Source of the DNA: Prevotella sp.
GTDB taxonomy: Bacteria > Bacteroidota > Bacteroidia > Bacteroidales > Bacteroidaceae
Direction of reading: 5' to 3'
DNA: 64,000 bases
Assembly (NCBI GenBank): GCA_017474845.1
Contig: JAFVGS010000033.1
Location: forward strand, 62,001-126,000
The notes beneath the pieces were generated by a model. That model saw only the letters and a program-made list of their open reading frames with translations, ran no database searches and had not been told where the DNA came from. Shown here piece after piece: positions 27,375 through 35,790 of this stretch (the stretch's first letter is position 1; each line of letters opens with the position of its first letter). The position numbers and the translations under genes are program-made.

Positions 27375-29594
27375 TTAATTAACTCTAATCACTTTGTATA
27401 CTTTCTTGTAAGTACCAGTCCATGCAGCAGATGCCTCGTACTCAATAGCATAAGTACCAGCCTTCACGCCTGTGAGCTTCAGCGCATCGATGGTCTTGTT
27501 GACACCATCCTCACCAGGAACTTCACCTACTACTGCAGGTTTCACATTTCCAGTAAAGTATGTATCGTCTGTGTCATACGTTGTAATGTTAATAGCCGTT
27601 ATCTTAGGAGCTACTTGATAGTCAGTGCCCTCAACAGCTATAGTTGGTATATAACCTGCTTCACCAGGTGCTTTAGTATTTGTATCCTTCTTGTAATATG
27701 TCGTACCAGCTGCCAGAGTGGTTGCATCTGTCACCTCAGTTACACTGGTGACTGCACAGGTGTATATGTCTACGCCATCAGCTATTGTACTACTAGCAGG
27801 AGTAGCATCAACATGATAGTCTGTTTCAGATACTGCAAGAGTCGTTACATAACCTGTTGTTCCTGGTGCATGAGTGCCATCTGACTTATAGTAATTTGTA
27901 CCAGCAGCAAGAGTGGTTGCATCTGTTACTTTTGTATAGGTTACAGTACAGGTGTATACATTATTAGTTATGCTAACAGGATTAGCGATAGCCTCAGCAA
28001 CAGAAGCTTCTGTAATCTTGAAGTTGGTAGGATCAGCTGAGGTAACTGAGTAAATATTTACATGCTGTGCACCGGTGCCACCAAGTGTAGGAGTCTTGAC
28101 CGTGCTACCCTCCATGAAGGTTGCAAAGATATTCAGTTGAGAGCCTGAAGCAATTCCAGTAGCAGTATATTCATCTCCACCTGTTACATAATTCGTATAT
28201 TTAGTACCATTGTATATTGCACCAAATGTCGTGATGCTCGGTTCGCTGACTGTCGTGATGTACTCAGCTACGCCATCGCCATTAACCATTTCCACAGCAT
28301 CAAAAGTAATGGGATAAAGGCCTGTGACATCTTGACCTGTAGAGCCATTAGTGTTATCACTTATCTTAAACAAATAGGTATATTTAAAGTTCGACTTCCA
28401 CTGCAGATACTGTGACGGGATCTCTGCTGTAGCACCCTTAACCTCGATGGTCTCACCCGTGACACTATTCCAGAGAGTGTAGTCACACTTCAGTTTCAGG
28501 TTGGTAGTATTATCTACCGACTGAGGTAAGACATTAGTATAAGCACCATCTTCTGTATCCCATGTTGGACTAACAGCCGTCGTACCCAATAGGGTTGGAG
28601 TGGTTTTATTGAGTGTGTTCATATTCGTGCCCAATATCAAGTCGGTAGCCGAGCCTGAGCCACCAGAAACAGCAACCTTTGGTTGATTCTCTGCCGCCGT
28701 TCCAGCACCATAATACGTTACATTCAGAGTTCCCTCAAAGCCACCACCGATCTTAACATTCGGACAGATAGCACCGAAAGCAGGAGTAGGAGTAGGATCT
28801 TCACCAACTTTTGCCTCAGCATCGTTCGTTACATAAAACTTAATACTTGAGATACCATAGCCAGGAATCGTCTCATAGACACCGGCACGCACCTGAGAAA
28901 GCAGGTTGCGGAAGGTCAATGTGACATTGCCACCGTAAGCATTCATTGCGTTGCGGTCAGAGCCAGAGCTTTGATTTATTACCAAACGATCAGATATATA
29001 TATATCACTCAAAGTGGGATACACAGCTGGAGAGCCTGTCGTCTTAGCCAATGTGATGGTGTAGCCCTTATCATAAACTTTATTATCACTAGTGGCTGAA
29101 GTCGTCTTTGTGATCTTCACTCTTCCACTTGAGATATCAGCTGGCAAAGCCGATACTGCCGTGAATACATAATTAGAAGCACTATAGTCCCAATACTTAA
29201 TCGTTTGAAGATCCGCTGTAGATGTGATGATATTACTACTCTCATCATTAGTCCACTGCTGCCCAACATACTCCCAGTCTTTAGTATTGGACTGCGTCGT
29301 GTAAGCTGTGTTTGAAGTATATGCAACTTTATAGTTCTGGAACACCAGGTTGCCCGTTGCTGGAGCAGCACCGTCGGCAGTTTCGCTCTTCTCACCATAC
29401 ACGATAAACTGATTACTGAGCTTTGTAGCAGCCTCAGCCCCACTTGCACGTGTGACAGTCGGCACATCAAAGCCAAAGCTGATTGGTGACTCACCACTTC
29501 CTTGCAAGGAAGAATCTCCCACGAAGTCATCGCTTGAGCAGCCGGCTAACGCTACGAGAGCCACGGCTGCGAAAAACAATTTCTTCTTCATCAT
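27375..29594 (-). CDS. Long fimbrillin-family lipoprotein with internal duplicated module
   Basis: I chose ATG 29594 (MMKKKLFFAAVALVALAGC); the frame extends to 29618 but with polar residues before the signal. The product is 739 residues, longer than the 350-500 usual for fimbrillins. After the lipid cysteine come SSDD and a VTRA-type site (TVTRASG). Family landmarks follow: WEYVGQQW, IKYWDYSASNYVF, an FRNLLSQVRAGVYETIPGYG segment, QYLQWKSNFKYTYLFKISDN and LYPITFDAVE. Beyond residue ~440 is an extension. It holds two copies of a ~50-residue module with the pattern VTDATTLAAGT-x-YYK, then APG-x-x-GY and TDY-x-V (about 27606-27945). The C-terminus (YKVIRV) resembles the ends of its paralogues. 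Probable shaft or tip pilin exported as a lipoprotein and cleaved at the arginine, by analogy with type V pili. Confidence 0.83.
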   Translation of the reverse strand: MMKKKLFFAAVALVALAGCSSDDFVGDSSLQGSGESPISFGFDVPTVTRASGAEAATKLSNQFIVYGEKSETADGAAPATGNLVFQNYKVAYTSNTAYTTQSNTKDWEYVGQQWTNDESSNIITSTADLQTIKYWDYSASNYVFTAVSALPADISSGRVKITKTTSATSDNKVYDKGYTITLAKTTGSPAVYPTLSDIYISDRLVINQSSGSDRNAMNAYGGNVTLTFRNLLSQVRAGVYETIPGYGISSIKFYVTNDAEAKVGEDPTPTPAFGAICPNVKIGGGFEGTLNVTYYGAGTAAENQPKVAVSGGSGSATDLILGTNMNTLNKTTPTLLGTTAVSPTWDTEDGAYTNVLPQSVDNTTNLKLKCDYTLWNSVTGETIEVKGATAEIPSQYLQWKSNFKYTYLFKISDNTNGSTGQDVTGLYPITFDAVEMVNGDGVAEYITTVSEPSITTFGAIYNGTKYTNYVTGGDEYTATGIASGSQLNIFATFMEGSTVKTPTLGGTGAQHVNIYSVTSADPTNFKITEASVAEAIANPVSITNNVYTCTVTYTKVTDATTLAAGTNYYKSDGTHAPGTTGYVTTLAVSETDYHVDATPASSTIADGVDIYTCAVTSVTEVTDATTLAAGTTYYKKDTNTKAPGEAGYIPTIAVEGTDYQVAPKITAINITTYDTDDTYFTGNVKPAVVGEVPGEDGVNKTIDALKLTGVKAGTYAIEYEASAAWTGTYKKVYKVIRVN

Positions 29595-29673
29595 TATATC
29601 TATTTTATTATTATTCAATATATTTCTTTATTATTATTCAATTCTCAAATTCTCTAATTCTTGATCTTATCTG

Positions 29674-31287
29674 TCACGTCCCTATCGATCTGTAACTATC
29701 CGTGTCCATCCGTGTCGATCCGATGCTCCAGTCTTCGATGGTGCCGGTCTTGCTGGAGAAGCTGGCACCGATCATATATACAGGCCGGCTGTCGGCCTCG
29801 TAGGCCTTGGCATAGCCGCGGTCGCGGATCTGCTGCAAGGCTTCGGCTGACGTGCCGTCGAGCTTGAACTCGAAGATATAGACGTACTTCGGCGTCTCCA
29901 CGATGCAGTCGGCACGACCCTCGCTGAGCTGCTTCTCCGTATAGACGGTATAGCACGAGATGAGCCGCATGATCAGGTAGAACGTGTAGTGGAAGTATAA
30001 TTCCCTATCCTTCTGATCCTTCTTAGGCCGCATGCTGTACGGCGTCTCTGCCAGGAAGGCGGTAAAGAGCTTTTGCACTTGTTCCAAGGCGCCTTCGCGC
30101 ATAGCGCGGACGATTTTCTGCACCCATGAGGCGGCTTGTCCATTCAGCTGCAGATAGTCGTTGGCCAAGAGGGTGATGACACCTTGCCTTACCTCATTGT
30201 TGGGGTAGTCGAGCTCATACATCTCAAATTCAGGGTCATAGCCCTTGACAGTGAGGTAGCCTGCCTGGAAAATCATGGGCAGTGGCTTTGCGACATCCGC
30301 CTTGTAGTTAAGGAATTCGTCGAGCGTATGCTCACCGCTGGTGTAGGTCATGATGTCTTCCTGGCTATGTCCCAGCAGGCGCACCAGATAAGTTGGCGTG
30401 CCAGAGGTGAACCAGTAGTCCTTCATGTCAAGCTTGGCAAAGGTGTTGAGGATGCTAAAAGGATTATATACATCCTTCATCCGCTTGCTGAAGTGGTAGC
30501 CGTCATAGCGTTTCTTCAGCAGTTCCTTCGTCTCTTCCACGTTCTTTCCCAAGGCACCAGCCAACTCGGCAATGCTTCCGGCAAAGACTGTATGCAACTC
30601 CTCTTCTGTAAAGCCGAGGAGGGTGTCGTAGCGATTGTCTATGGAGATGTCGTCGGGCTGATTGAAGCCGCTGAACATCGTTATCTGCGAGAACTTGGTG
30701 ATGCCCGTGAGCAGGACGAAGCGCAGGTGGTCATCGGTGGCCTTGAAGATGGAGAAGAAGGCTTTCAGCAGTTCACGGTTGCCTGTCAGCAGTTTCTCAT
30801 CATCAGGATTGCCTGTGTCCAAGAGGTCGAGCAACGGCTTGTCATACTCGTCGATGAGCACTACTACCCCCCGTCCGGTAGCCTCGTGAAGACGTGGGAT
30901 GAGCGTTCGGAAACGCAATGCGACGTCCTCGGTCTCGAAGCACTGAAGATTATACTTGGCCTCCGTTTCCCGTATCACCTGATTGAGATAATCTCTTAGG
31001 CTGTTTGGCGTATTCTTGTCAATGCCGTTGAAATCGAAACTAATCACCGGATACTGACTCCACTCCTGTTCCAGTTCCATCATCTTCAGGCCCTCGAACA
31101 GATCCTTACGGCCCTCGAAGTACGCCTTCAGGGTGCTTACCAATAGGCTCTTGCCAAAGCGACGCGGGCGCGCGAGGAAGTATATGTGGCCCTGGACCAT
31201 CTTGTATACCAAGTCGGTCTTGTCCACATAGACGAATCCACCTTTGCGTAGCGTCTCGAAGCTCTGTATGCCTATCGGGTACTTCAT
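29674..31287 (-). CDS. AAA-ATPase / PD-(D/E)XK nuclease family protein (tandem copy 1)
   Basis: The 537-residue product starts MKYPIGIQSFETLRKGGFVY. Landmarks are the P-loop variant RPRRFGKSLL, Walker B VVVLIDEYDKPLLD, the sensor strand LRFVLLTGITKFSQITMFSG, and a C-terminal PD-(D/E)XK domain with RADCIV and the strand YIFEFKLDG. It is a tandem duplicate of the gene at 31300, only 12 bp upstream. A 258-bp block near the 3' end (29737-29994) is nearly identical to 31333-31590, while the middle of the proteins differs substantially. The last ~14 residues (STRMDTDSYRSIGT) differ from the sister and are coded by a short tandem word (CGGATGGACACGGAT), so the stop position seems to have shifted into a repeat. 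Role unknown. Confidence 0.85.
   Translation of the reverse strand: MKYPIGIQSFETLRKGGFVYVDKTDLVYKMVQGHIYFLARPRRFGKSLLVSTLKAYFEGRKDLFEGLKMMELEQEWSQYPVISFDFNGIDKNTPNSLRDYLNQVIRETEAKYNLQCFETEDVALRFRTLIPRLHEATGRGVVVLIDEYDKPLLDLLDTGNPDDEKLLTGNRELLKAFFSIFKATDDHLRFVLLTGITKFSQITMFSGFNQPDDISIDNRYDTLLGFTEEELHTVFAGSIAELAGALGKNVEETKELLKKRYDGYHFSKRMKDVYNPFSILNTFAKLDMKDYWFTSGTPTYLVRLLGHSQEDIMTYTSGEHTLDEFLNYKADVAKPLPMIFQAGYLTVKGYDPEFEMYELDYPNNEVRQGVITLLANDYLQLNGQAASWVQKIVRAMREGALEQVQKLFTAFLAETPYSMRPKKDQKDRELYFHYTFYLIMRLISCYTVYTEKQLSEGRADCIVETPKYVYIFEFKLDGTSAEALQQIRDRGYAKAYEADSRPVYMIGASFSSKTGTIEDWSIGSTRMDTDSYRSIGT
29737..29994. repeat. 258-bp direct repeat, copy A
   Basis: This block encodes the PD-(D/E)XK nuclease core of the first tandem gene. 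By eye it differs from 31333-31590 at only about ten positions and has the same length. Such identity in a pair whose middles have diverged points to recent gene conversion or strong local constraint. Confidence 0.8.
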
Positions 31288-31299
31288 CTGTTCTGTTCT

Positions 31300-32898
31300 C
31301 TAATTCTTAATCTTTTCTTCCTCCCACTCCTCGATGATGCCGGTCTTGCTGGAGAAGCTGGCACCGATCATATATACAGGGCGGCTGTCGGCCTCGTAGG
31401 CCTTGGCATAGCCACGGTCGCGGATCTGCTGCAGGGCCTCGGATGACGTGCCGTCAAGCTTGAACTCGAAGATATAGACGTACTTCGGCGTCTCCACGAT
31501 GCAGTCGGCCCGGCCCTCGCTGAGCTGCTTCTCCGTATAGACGGTATAGCACGAGATGAGCCGCATGATCAGGTAGAACGTGTAGTGGAACCAAAACTCG
31601 CTCTCCTTCTTGGGGCGCATCGTATAAGGTGTCTCAGCGAAGAAGGCCGTGAACAATTTCCGTGCCTCTGCGAGGTCGCCCACACGCAAGGACTCTACTA
31701 CCTTCTCCACCCATGGCAGCATGCTGCCCGACTGTCTCTGCTCGAAGAAATTATGTGCCAGCATCTCCACGAAGCCCCTGCGCACCTCATCGTTGGGGAA
31801 GTCCAGCAGATAGCGGTAGTCCAAGTCTCTCAGGATGGTCTCCTTGATAGTGAGGTATCCACTCTGGAAGATCATGGGCAAAGGCTTTTCCACGTCAGCA
31901 CGGTAGTCGGCAAACTCGTTGGGGCCATACTCCTGGCTGAGCAACAGCATCAGGTTGTCGTGGTTCTTGGCCAGCAGGCGCATCAGATACTCAGGCGAGC
32001 CCGTACTGAACCAATAGTCCTGCAATTTCATCTGGTCGAAGGTGTTCAGCAGGCTGAAGGGATTATACACATCCGTCATGTTCTCGCTGAAGTGATAGCC
32101 GTCGTAGCGTTTCTTCAAACCGGCCTTCAATTCATCGATGCTGATCCTGAACTTGTCGGACATCGCTGCGATATCATCTGCGAAATAGCTGTAGAGTTCC
32201 TCTTCGGTAATGCCACAGAGCGACTCATAGCGGCTGTCAAGGGTGATGTCGCTGGGCTGGTTGAAGCCACTGAACACACTGACCTGAGAGAATTTAGTGA
32301 CTCCCGTAAGCAGCACGAAACGGAGATCCTGGTCGGCAGCCTTGAAACACGAGTAGAATGCCTTCAGTTCCTGACGGTTGTCCTCCTCCACACTGATAGG
32401 CTGACCGTTGAGGGTCGTCATCAGATCTGAGTCGAGCACATCGAGCATCGGCTTGTCATACTCGTCGATGAGTACCACACACCGCTGTCCCGTCTGGCGA
32501 TGGGCCTCTGCCAGCACATCGATGAAACGGTTGCCAAGACCAGCACCTGAGGGATCCAGTCCATACTGCTTCTCCCACTTGGCCACACTCGACTCAAGCG
32601 TCTTGTGCAACATGCCACCCTGATGGAAGCGCTGACCGTTGAAGTCGATGTGAAAGACAGGATACTGACTCCACTCCGTCTCCAGATCCATGATCTTCAG
32701 TCCCTCGAACAGATCCTTACGACCCTCGAAATAGGCTTTCAGAGTGCTCACGAGCAACGACTTGCCGAAGCGGCGCGGGCGGGCAAGGAAGTAGATGCTT
32801 CCCTGTGCCAACCTATACACCAAGTCGGTCTTATCCACATAGACGTAGCCGTCTTTGCGAATCTTCTCGAAGCTCTGTATGCCTATCGGGTACTTCAT
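31300..32898 (-). CDS. AAA-ATPase / PD-(D/E)XK nuclease family protein (tandem copy 2)
   Basis: The 532-residue product has the same architecture as its neighbour: MKYPIGIQSFEKIRKDGYVY, RPRRFGKSLLVSTLKAYFEG, Walker B VVLIDEYDKPMLD, LRFVLLTGVTKFSQVSVFSG and the nuclease strand YIFEFKLDG. The start ATG (32898) and the stop (TAG at 31300-31302) are clear. The stop lies within the shared AAGATTAAGAATTAGAGAA leader of the next gene, which supports co-transcription. Upstream, 48 bp away, is the antitoxin/toxin-like fusion gene. Function in the cell is unknown; a DNA-acting ATPase-nuclease is inferred from the domains. Confidence 0.85.
   Translation of the reverse strand: MKYPIGIQSFEKIRKDGYVYVDKTDLVYRLAQGSIYFLARPRRFGKSLLVSTLKAYFEGRKDLFEGLKIMDLETEWSQYPVFHIDFNGQRFHQGGMLHKTLESSVAKWEKQYGLDPSGAGLGNRFIDVLAEAHRQTGQRCVVLIDEYDKPMLDVLDSDLMTTLNGQPISVEEDNRQELKAFYSCFKAADQDLRFVLLTGVTKFSQVSVFSGFNQPSDITLDSRYESLCGITEEELYSYFADDIAAMSDKFRISIDELKAGLKKRYDGYHFSENMTDVYNPFSLLNTFDQMKLQDYWFSTGSPEYLMRLLAKNHDNLMLLLSQEYGPNEFADYRADVEKPLPMIFQSGYLTIKETILRDLDYRYLLDFPNDEVRRGFVEMLAHNFFEQRQSGSMLPWVEKVVESLRVGDLAEARKLFTAFFAETPYTMRPKKESEFWFHYTFYLIMRLISCYTVYTEKQLSEGRADCIVETPKYVYIFEFKLDGTSSEALQQIRDRGYAKAYEADSRPVYMIGASFSSKTGIIEEWEEEKIKN
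31333..31590. repeat. 258-bp direct repeat, copy B
   Basis: This is the partner of 29737-29994 and encodes the same nuclease-domain segment in the second tandem gene. Spacing between copies is 1,596 bp, about one gene length. Confidence 0.8.
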
Positions 32899-32946
32899 CT
32901 GTTATATATTTTTCCCGTTTAAACCGTTTAATCCGTGATTATTATT

Positions 32947-33378
32947 TTAACCTTCACTTAATAGGTAGTCGACAAATTCCTGTGGTTCAAACACGGGAAT
33001 GTCGGATACTGCAAAATCCTTTTTATTACGCGTTATGATGTAGTCAACATTCTCATGCTTGGCAGAGAAATATTGCATTGCATCCTCAAAGTCCTTAAAC
33101 TCTGACTTCACAAAATAATCTTCCTTGGCCTTGTCGTAGTCAAAGTCTGCAGGCAGAGGTTTGATATTCTGGCCTATAGATGCTACGAACGGGGTTATCT
33201 CCAAATCCTCTGGCCTAATCTTGACGTCCGAAACCGTTTCGGGCGTATCCTCCACAGTCTCTTTAGATACCAGAGAAGAACTAAGCAGTGAAATCAATGA
33301 GAGTTTCACTTGGTCGCTAGCCCCTTTGAGCAGCTGCCAATAGTTCTTTGTTTCTTGTTCTAATGCCAGTGTATTCAT
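32947..33378 (-). CDS. Antitoxin-like N-terminus fused to the C-terminal end of a PIN toxin
   Basis: The 143-residue product starts MNTLALEQETKNYWQLLKGA and reads like the small antitoxins that precede PIN-domain toxins in Bacteroidota, through PADFDYDKAKEDY at about residues 77-89. It then switches without a break into FKDFEDAMQYFSA ... DYIITRNKKDF ... IPVFEPQEFVDYL. That is the C-terminal third of a PIN ribonuclease, including the I-I-T-R-N-x-K-D-F motif. The PIN N-terminal half with its first catalytic acids is absent. I infer an in-frame deletion that joined the two genes of a toxin-antitoxin pair and removed toxin activity. It lies first in a likely operon with the two tandem nuclease genes. 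The antitoxin half might still bind a promoter. Confidence 0.65.
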   Translation of the reverse strand: MNTLALEQETKNYWQLLKGASDQVKLSLISLLSSSLVSKETVEDTPETVSDVKIRPEDLEITPFVASIGQNIKPLPADFDYDKAKEDYFVKSEFKDFEDAMQYFSAKHENVDYIITRNKKDFAVSDIPVFEPQEFVDYLLSEG

Positions 33379-33423
33379 AACTGAATTTTTATTAATTCTC
33401 TAATTCTTGATCTTTTATTTCTT

Positions 33424-33455
33424 TGCGCTTACGAGGCCCGGCCTCGTTTCGCGCA
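33424..33455. repeat. TGCGC-[8-bp stem]-GCGCA element (family member 2)
   Basis: Outer arms TGCGC and GCGCA enclose ACGAGGCC-C-GGCCTCGT. The element is followed by TACATTATTTATTTA. It can fold into one long hairpin in RNA from either strand. Relatives are at 27271 and 37436. Confidence 0.6.
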
Positions 33456-33590
33456 TACATTATTTATTTACACTCTCATCACTCTAACTGTCCTGACTCC
33501 CCCTACAAAGTAGAAGACCGACATTTCTGTCAGTCCCCCTCTCCTTTTCCCGAACCTCACAAAGGATGATCCTCTGCGAGTATGACAGTG

Positions 33591-33622
33591 CAAAGATACG
33601 AACTTTCGACGAAAGCGCCAAG
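33591..33622 (-). promoter_or_regulatory. Probable promoter upstream of the antitoxin/toxin fusion and tandem nucleases
   Basis: Minus-strand TATCTTTG (33591-33598) has CTTG, one mismatch from TTTG, 20 bases upstream (33619-33622). It would produce a leader of about 200 bases that includes the GCGC hairpin. Confidence 0.5.
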
Positions 33623-33771
33623 GATTTTGGGATTTTTTCCCGAAGCACGTCACAATGGGGCCAGACCCTTTTGTGACGTTCCTTTTGTGACGGGAACCTT
33701 CGAAGGGGGTGTGTCAGTAAGTCAAAGAGCGAAGTCCGGCATTATCGCCCGAACTACTTGTTTTTTTCGTA

Positions 33772-33800
33772 GCCACGCGGGGAGTCGAACCCCACATGGC
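33772..33800 (-). other. tRNA T-arm-like hairpin 13 bp past a fimbrillin stop
   Basis: Read on the minus strand: stem GCCATGTGGGG, loop TTCGACT, stem CCCCGCGTGGC. The 11-bp stem has two pairs that are G-T wobbles only on this strand, which favours a minus-strand RNA structure. The loop matches the conserved TTCRANY T-loop of tRNAs. No complete tRNA can be folded around it and no T-run follows, so it is neither an intact tRNA nor a classic terminator. A second example is at 37487. Confidence 0.6.
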
Positions 33801-33812
33801 TTATAGAGAGGG

Positions 33813-35744
33813 TTACTTAACGATGATGACCTTTACACCATAAACTGCGCCTGTAGCGACATTATAGTCTGAACTTGCAATTTTGGAGAAGTATACTGTA
33901 CCTGCTACAGCTGTGGCTGAGGCTCCACAAGCAGTATAAGTATCACCATCAGTTGTGGTATAATAACTGCTTACATCTGCTCCAACTGCAGGTTGAGGTG
34001 AAACAACATTATATTCAGCCTTTGCGGTTGTTGCTGTTGGTGCCGTTTTCTGATAAACGAAAGCATATGTCCCAGCCGATGCGCAAGTAAACTTAGCCAA
34101 CTGTCCTGCTGTTAAACCTGTAATTTTGTTACCATCAACCAGAGGTAGCTCAGTCTCCGTAAGTGTAAATGTTTGAGGAGTAAGAGTCACAGCATTACGA
34201 CCTACAATGGTACCCGCTGTGTTTGACACATACTTGTTGAGTGCCTCTAATACGTCAGCCGCAGAATAATCGGTTTTAGAAGAAGTGAGTTTATACAACC
34301 ATGTGTTATCAGTTGTCATGGTAATGAGCGAACCGTTCTCAGTTGTAGTAGCATAAATAACGTCACTTGTCTTATATTCATTAGTGGTTGTAACATCTGA
34401 CGTAATAGAATAAGTAGTGATACTCGGCGTAGACACAGTGGTAATAGTCTCTTGTGTATCATCCTCAGAATCGATAACCACTGCATCGAAAGTAATAGGA
34501 TAGAGACCTGCGGGCCCGTTGGTAAGATCGGTCTTACCATTAGTATTGTCTGATATCTTGAAAATGTACGTGTATGCGTAATTACTCTTCCATCGCGTGT
34601 ATTGCGCAGGAACCCAAGCTTCAGCACCATGAATAGTAATTGTCTCACCCGAGCCATCCGTAGATTCAAGGGTATAGTCAACTTTCAGCGTAAGAACTGT
34701 GCCATCTTCATTGGGAAGTACAACAGAGTAATCACCTGAGCTATTTCCAGACTCAACAGCCCATGTAGGTTGAGCGGATGTGCGTTTCAAAAACTCTGTC
34801 CCGGTCTTTTCATGCGATTCTTTAGTGCCATAAATCAATGTTCCATAACTTTGATTTGCTGTCTTCGTTCCTGCTGCTGCAAAAGAAATATGTGCTTTAT
34901 TATAGTCAGAGTTCTTAGGGGATGATATCGCATTTGATTTTCCTACAGTGGGGAAATAAACTGTACATTCACCACTTGAAGGAAGATCTGTATTAGCAGA
35001 ATATAAAACTGCAGTAGCAGCAGGCGTTCCTGATGCAGATGGATAGAACAGAACATTCTTTACAGAATAGCCAGGAATAGTCTCATACAGACCTACACGA
35101 ATCTTGGCAACCAGTGCACGGAAAGCAAGATTAACTTCATCTTGGAATGCGGGTTCTCCTGATACAGAAGGATTATATGCCGTAACCAAATCGGAGATAT
35201 ATACGTCCTTGAGTTGAGTAGCCGTACCCGTGAACGTATATGCGGAAGTTGTTATTGCAGCATCATGATCGAGAGAGGAAACAGTTACACCAGAACTTCC
35301 GCCAAGAGAATAAGCCCAGAAATCGTATTGAGAAGCTGCGTAGTCCCAATATTTAATAGTTTGAGCATAAATTGCAGTCTTTCCAGTGAGAATATCTTGT
35401 CCGACATACTCCCAGTTAGCAGTGTTTGAAGCCGTCTTGTTAGCACTATTAGCTGTATAGTTAACATTATAATTATCAAAGACCTCAACGGGACTTCCAC
35501 TAACGGTTTTGATACCTTCAACCACAAAGTTGTTACCCAACATAGCAGCTGCGTCTGCACCAACATGAGTGCTACGTGTGACTGCATTTGCACCAGAGTT
35601 AAACACAATGGCCTTTTCACCGGAAGCCGGTGCAGGATTCAGATTCGGAGAGTTGTTGTTCTCTCCCACAAAATCGTCACTTGAGCAGCTGGCAAACGCT
35701 ACGAGAGCAGCTGCGAAGAATAAATACTTTTTCATAATTGTCAT
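33813..35744 (-). CDS. Long fimbrillin-family lipoprotein
   Basis: The 643-residue product starts MTIMKKYLFFAAALVAFASC (a start at 35735 is equally possible) and continues SSDDF, an acidic surface-export signal. A VTRS site at about residue 60 corresponds to the VTRA of the paralogues. Shared landmarks follow: NWEYVGQD, TIKYWDYAASQYDFWAYSLG, FRALVAKIRVGLYETIPGYS, VDYTLESTDGSGETITIHGA, QYTRWKSNYAYTYIFKISDN and LYPITFDAVVID. The C-terminal extension carries short G-x-x-Y-[YF] units (AVAGTVYFSK) and ends AVYGVKVIIVK. It sits 46 bp downstream of the divergent-subfamily nuclease gene. Likely a pilin exported as a lipoprotein; the length suggests a specialised subunit rather than a plain shaft unit. 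Confidence 0.84.
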   Translation of the reverse strand: MTIMKKYLFFAAALVAFASCSSDDFVGENNNSPNLNPAPASGEKAIVFNSGANAVTRSTHVGADAAAMLGNNFVVEGIKTVSGSPVEVFDNYNVNYTANSANKTASNTANWEYVGQDILTGKTAIYAQTIKYWDYAASQYDFWAYSLGGSSGVTVSSLDHDAAITTSAYTFTGTATQLKDVYISDLVTAYNPSVSGEPAFQDEVNLAFRALVAKIRVGLYETIPGYSVKNVLFYPSASGTPAATAVLYSANTDLPSSGECTVYFPTVGKSNAISSPKNSDYNKAHISFAAAGTKTANQSYGTLIYGTKESHEKTGTEFLKRTSAQPTWAVESGNSSGDYSVVLPNEDGTVLTLKVDYTLESTDGSGETITIHGAEAWVPAQYTRWKSNYAYTYIFKISDNTNGKTDLTNGPAGLYPITFDAVVIDSEDDTQETITTVSTPSITTYSITSDVTTTNEYKTSDVIYATTTENGSLITMTTDNTWLYKLTSSKTDYSAADVLEALNKYVSNTAGTIVGRNAVTLTPQTFTLTETELPLVDGNKITGLTAGQLAKFTCASAGTYAFVYQKTAPTATTAKAEYNVVSPQPAVGADVSSYYTTTDGDTYTACGASATAVAGTVYFSKIASSDYNVATGAVYGVKVIIVK

Positions 35745-35790
35745 ATTTTTAAATTGTTAATACTATTTTTCGTCTCACATTGAAATCATC

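Larger units (their letters stand above)
33379..33812. other. 434-bp gap with T-arm-like hairpin, promoter and GCGC hairpin
   Basis: No gene is seen. From the fimbrillin stop leftward it contains the T-arm-like hairpin (33772-33800), two CCTTTTGTGACG words near 33667 and 33687 with an opposing CGTCACAATGGGG at about 33648, a promoter match (33591-33622), the TGCGC-hairpin-GCGCA element (33424-33455), and the shared leader TTAATTCTCTAATTCTTGAT (33392-33411) before the next start codon. Confidence 0.65.

Noticed and set aside
33772..33800. Rho-independent terminator
   Set aside because: The stem is strong, but on the transcribed strand it is followed by an A-run, not a T-run.
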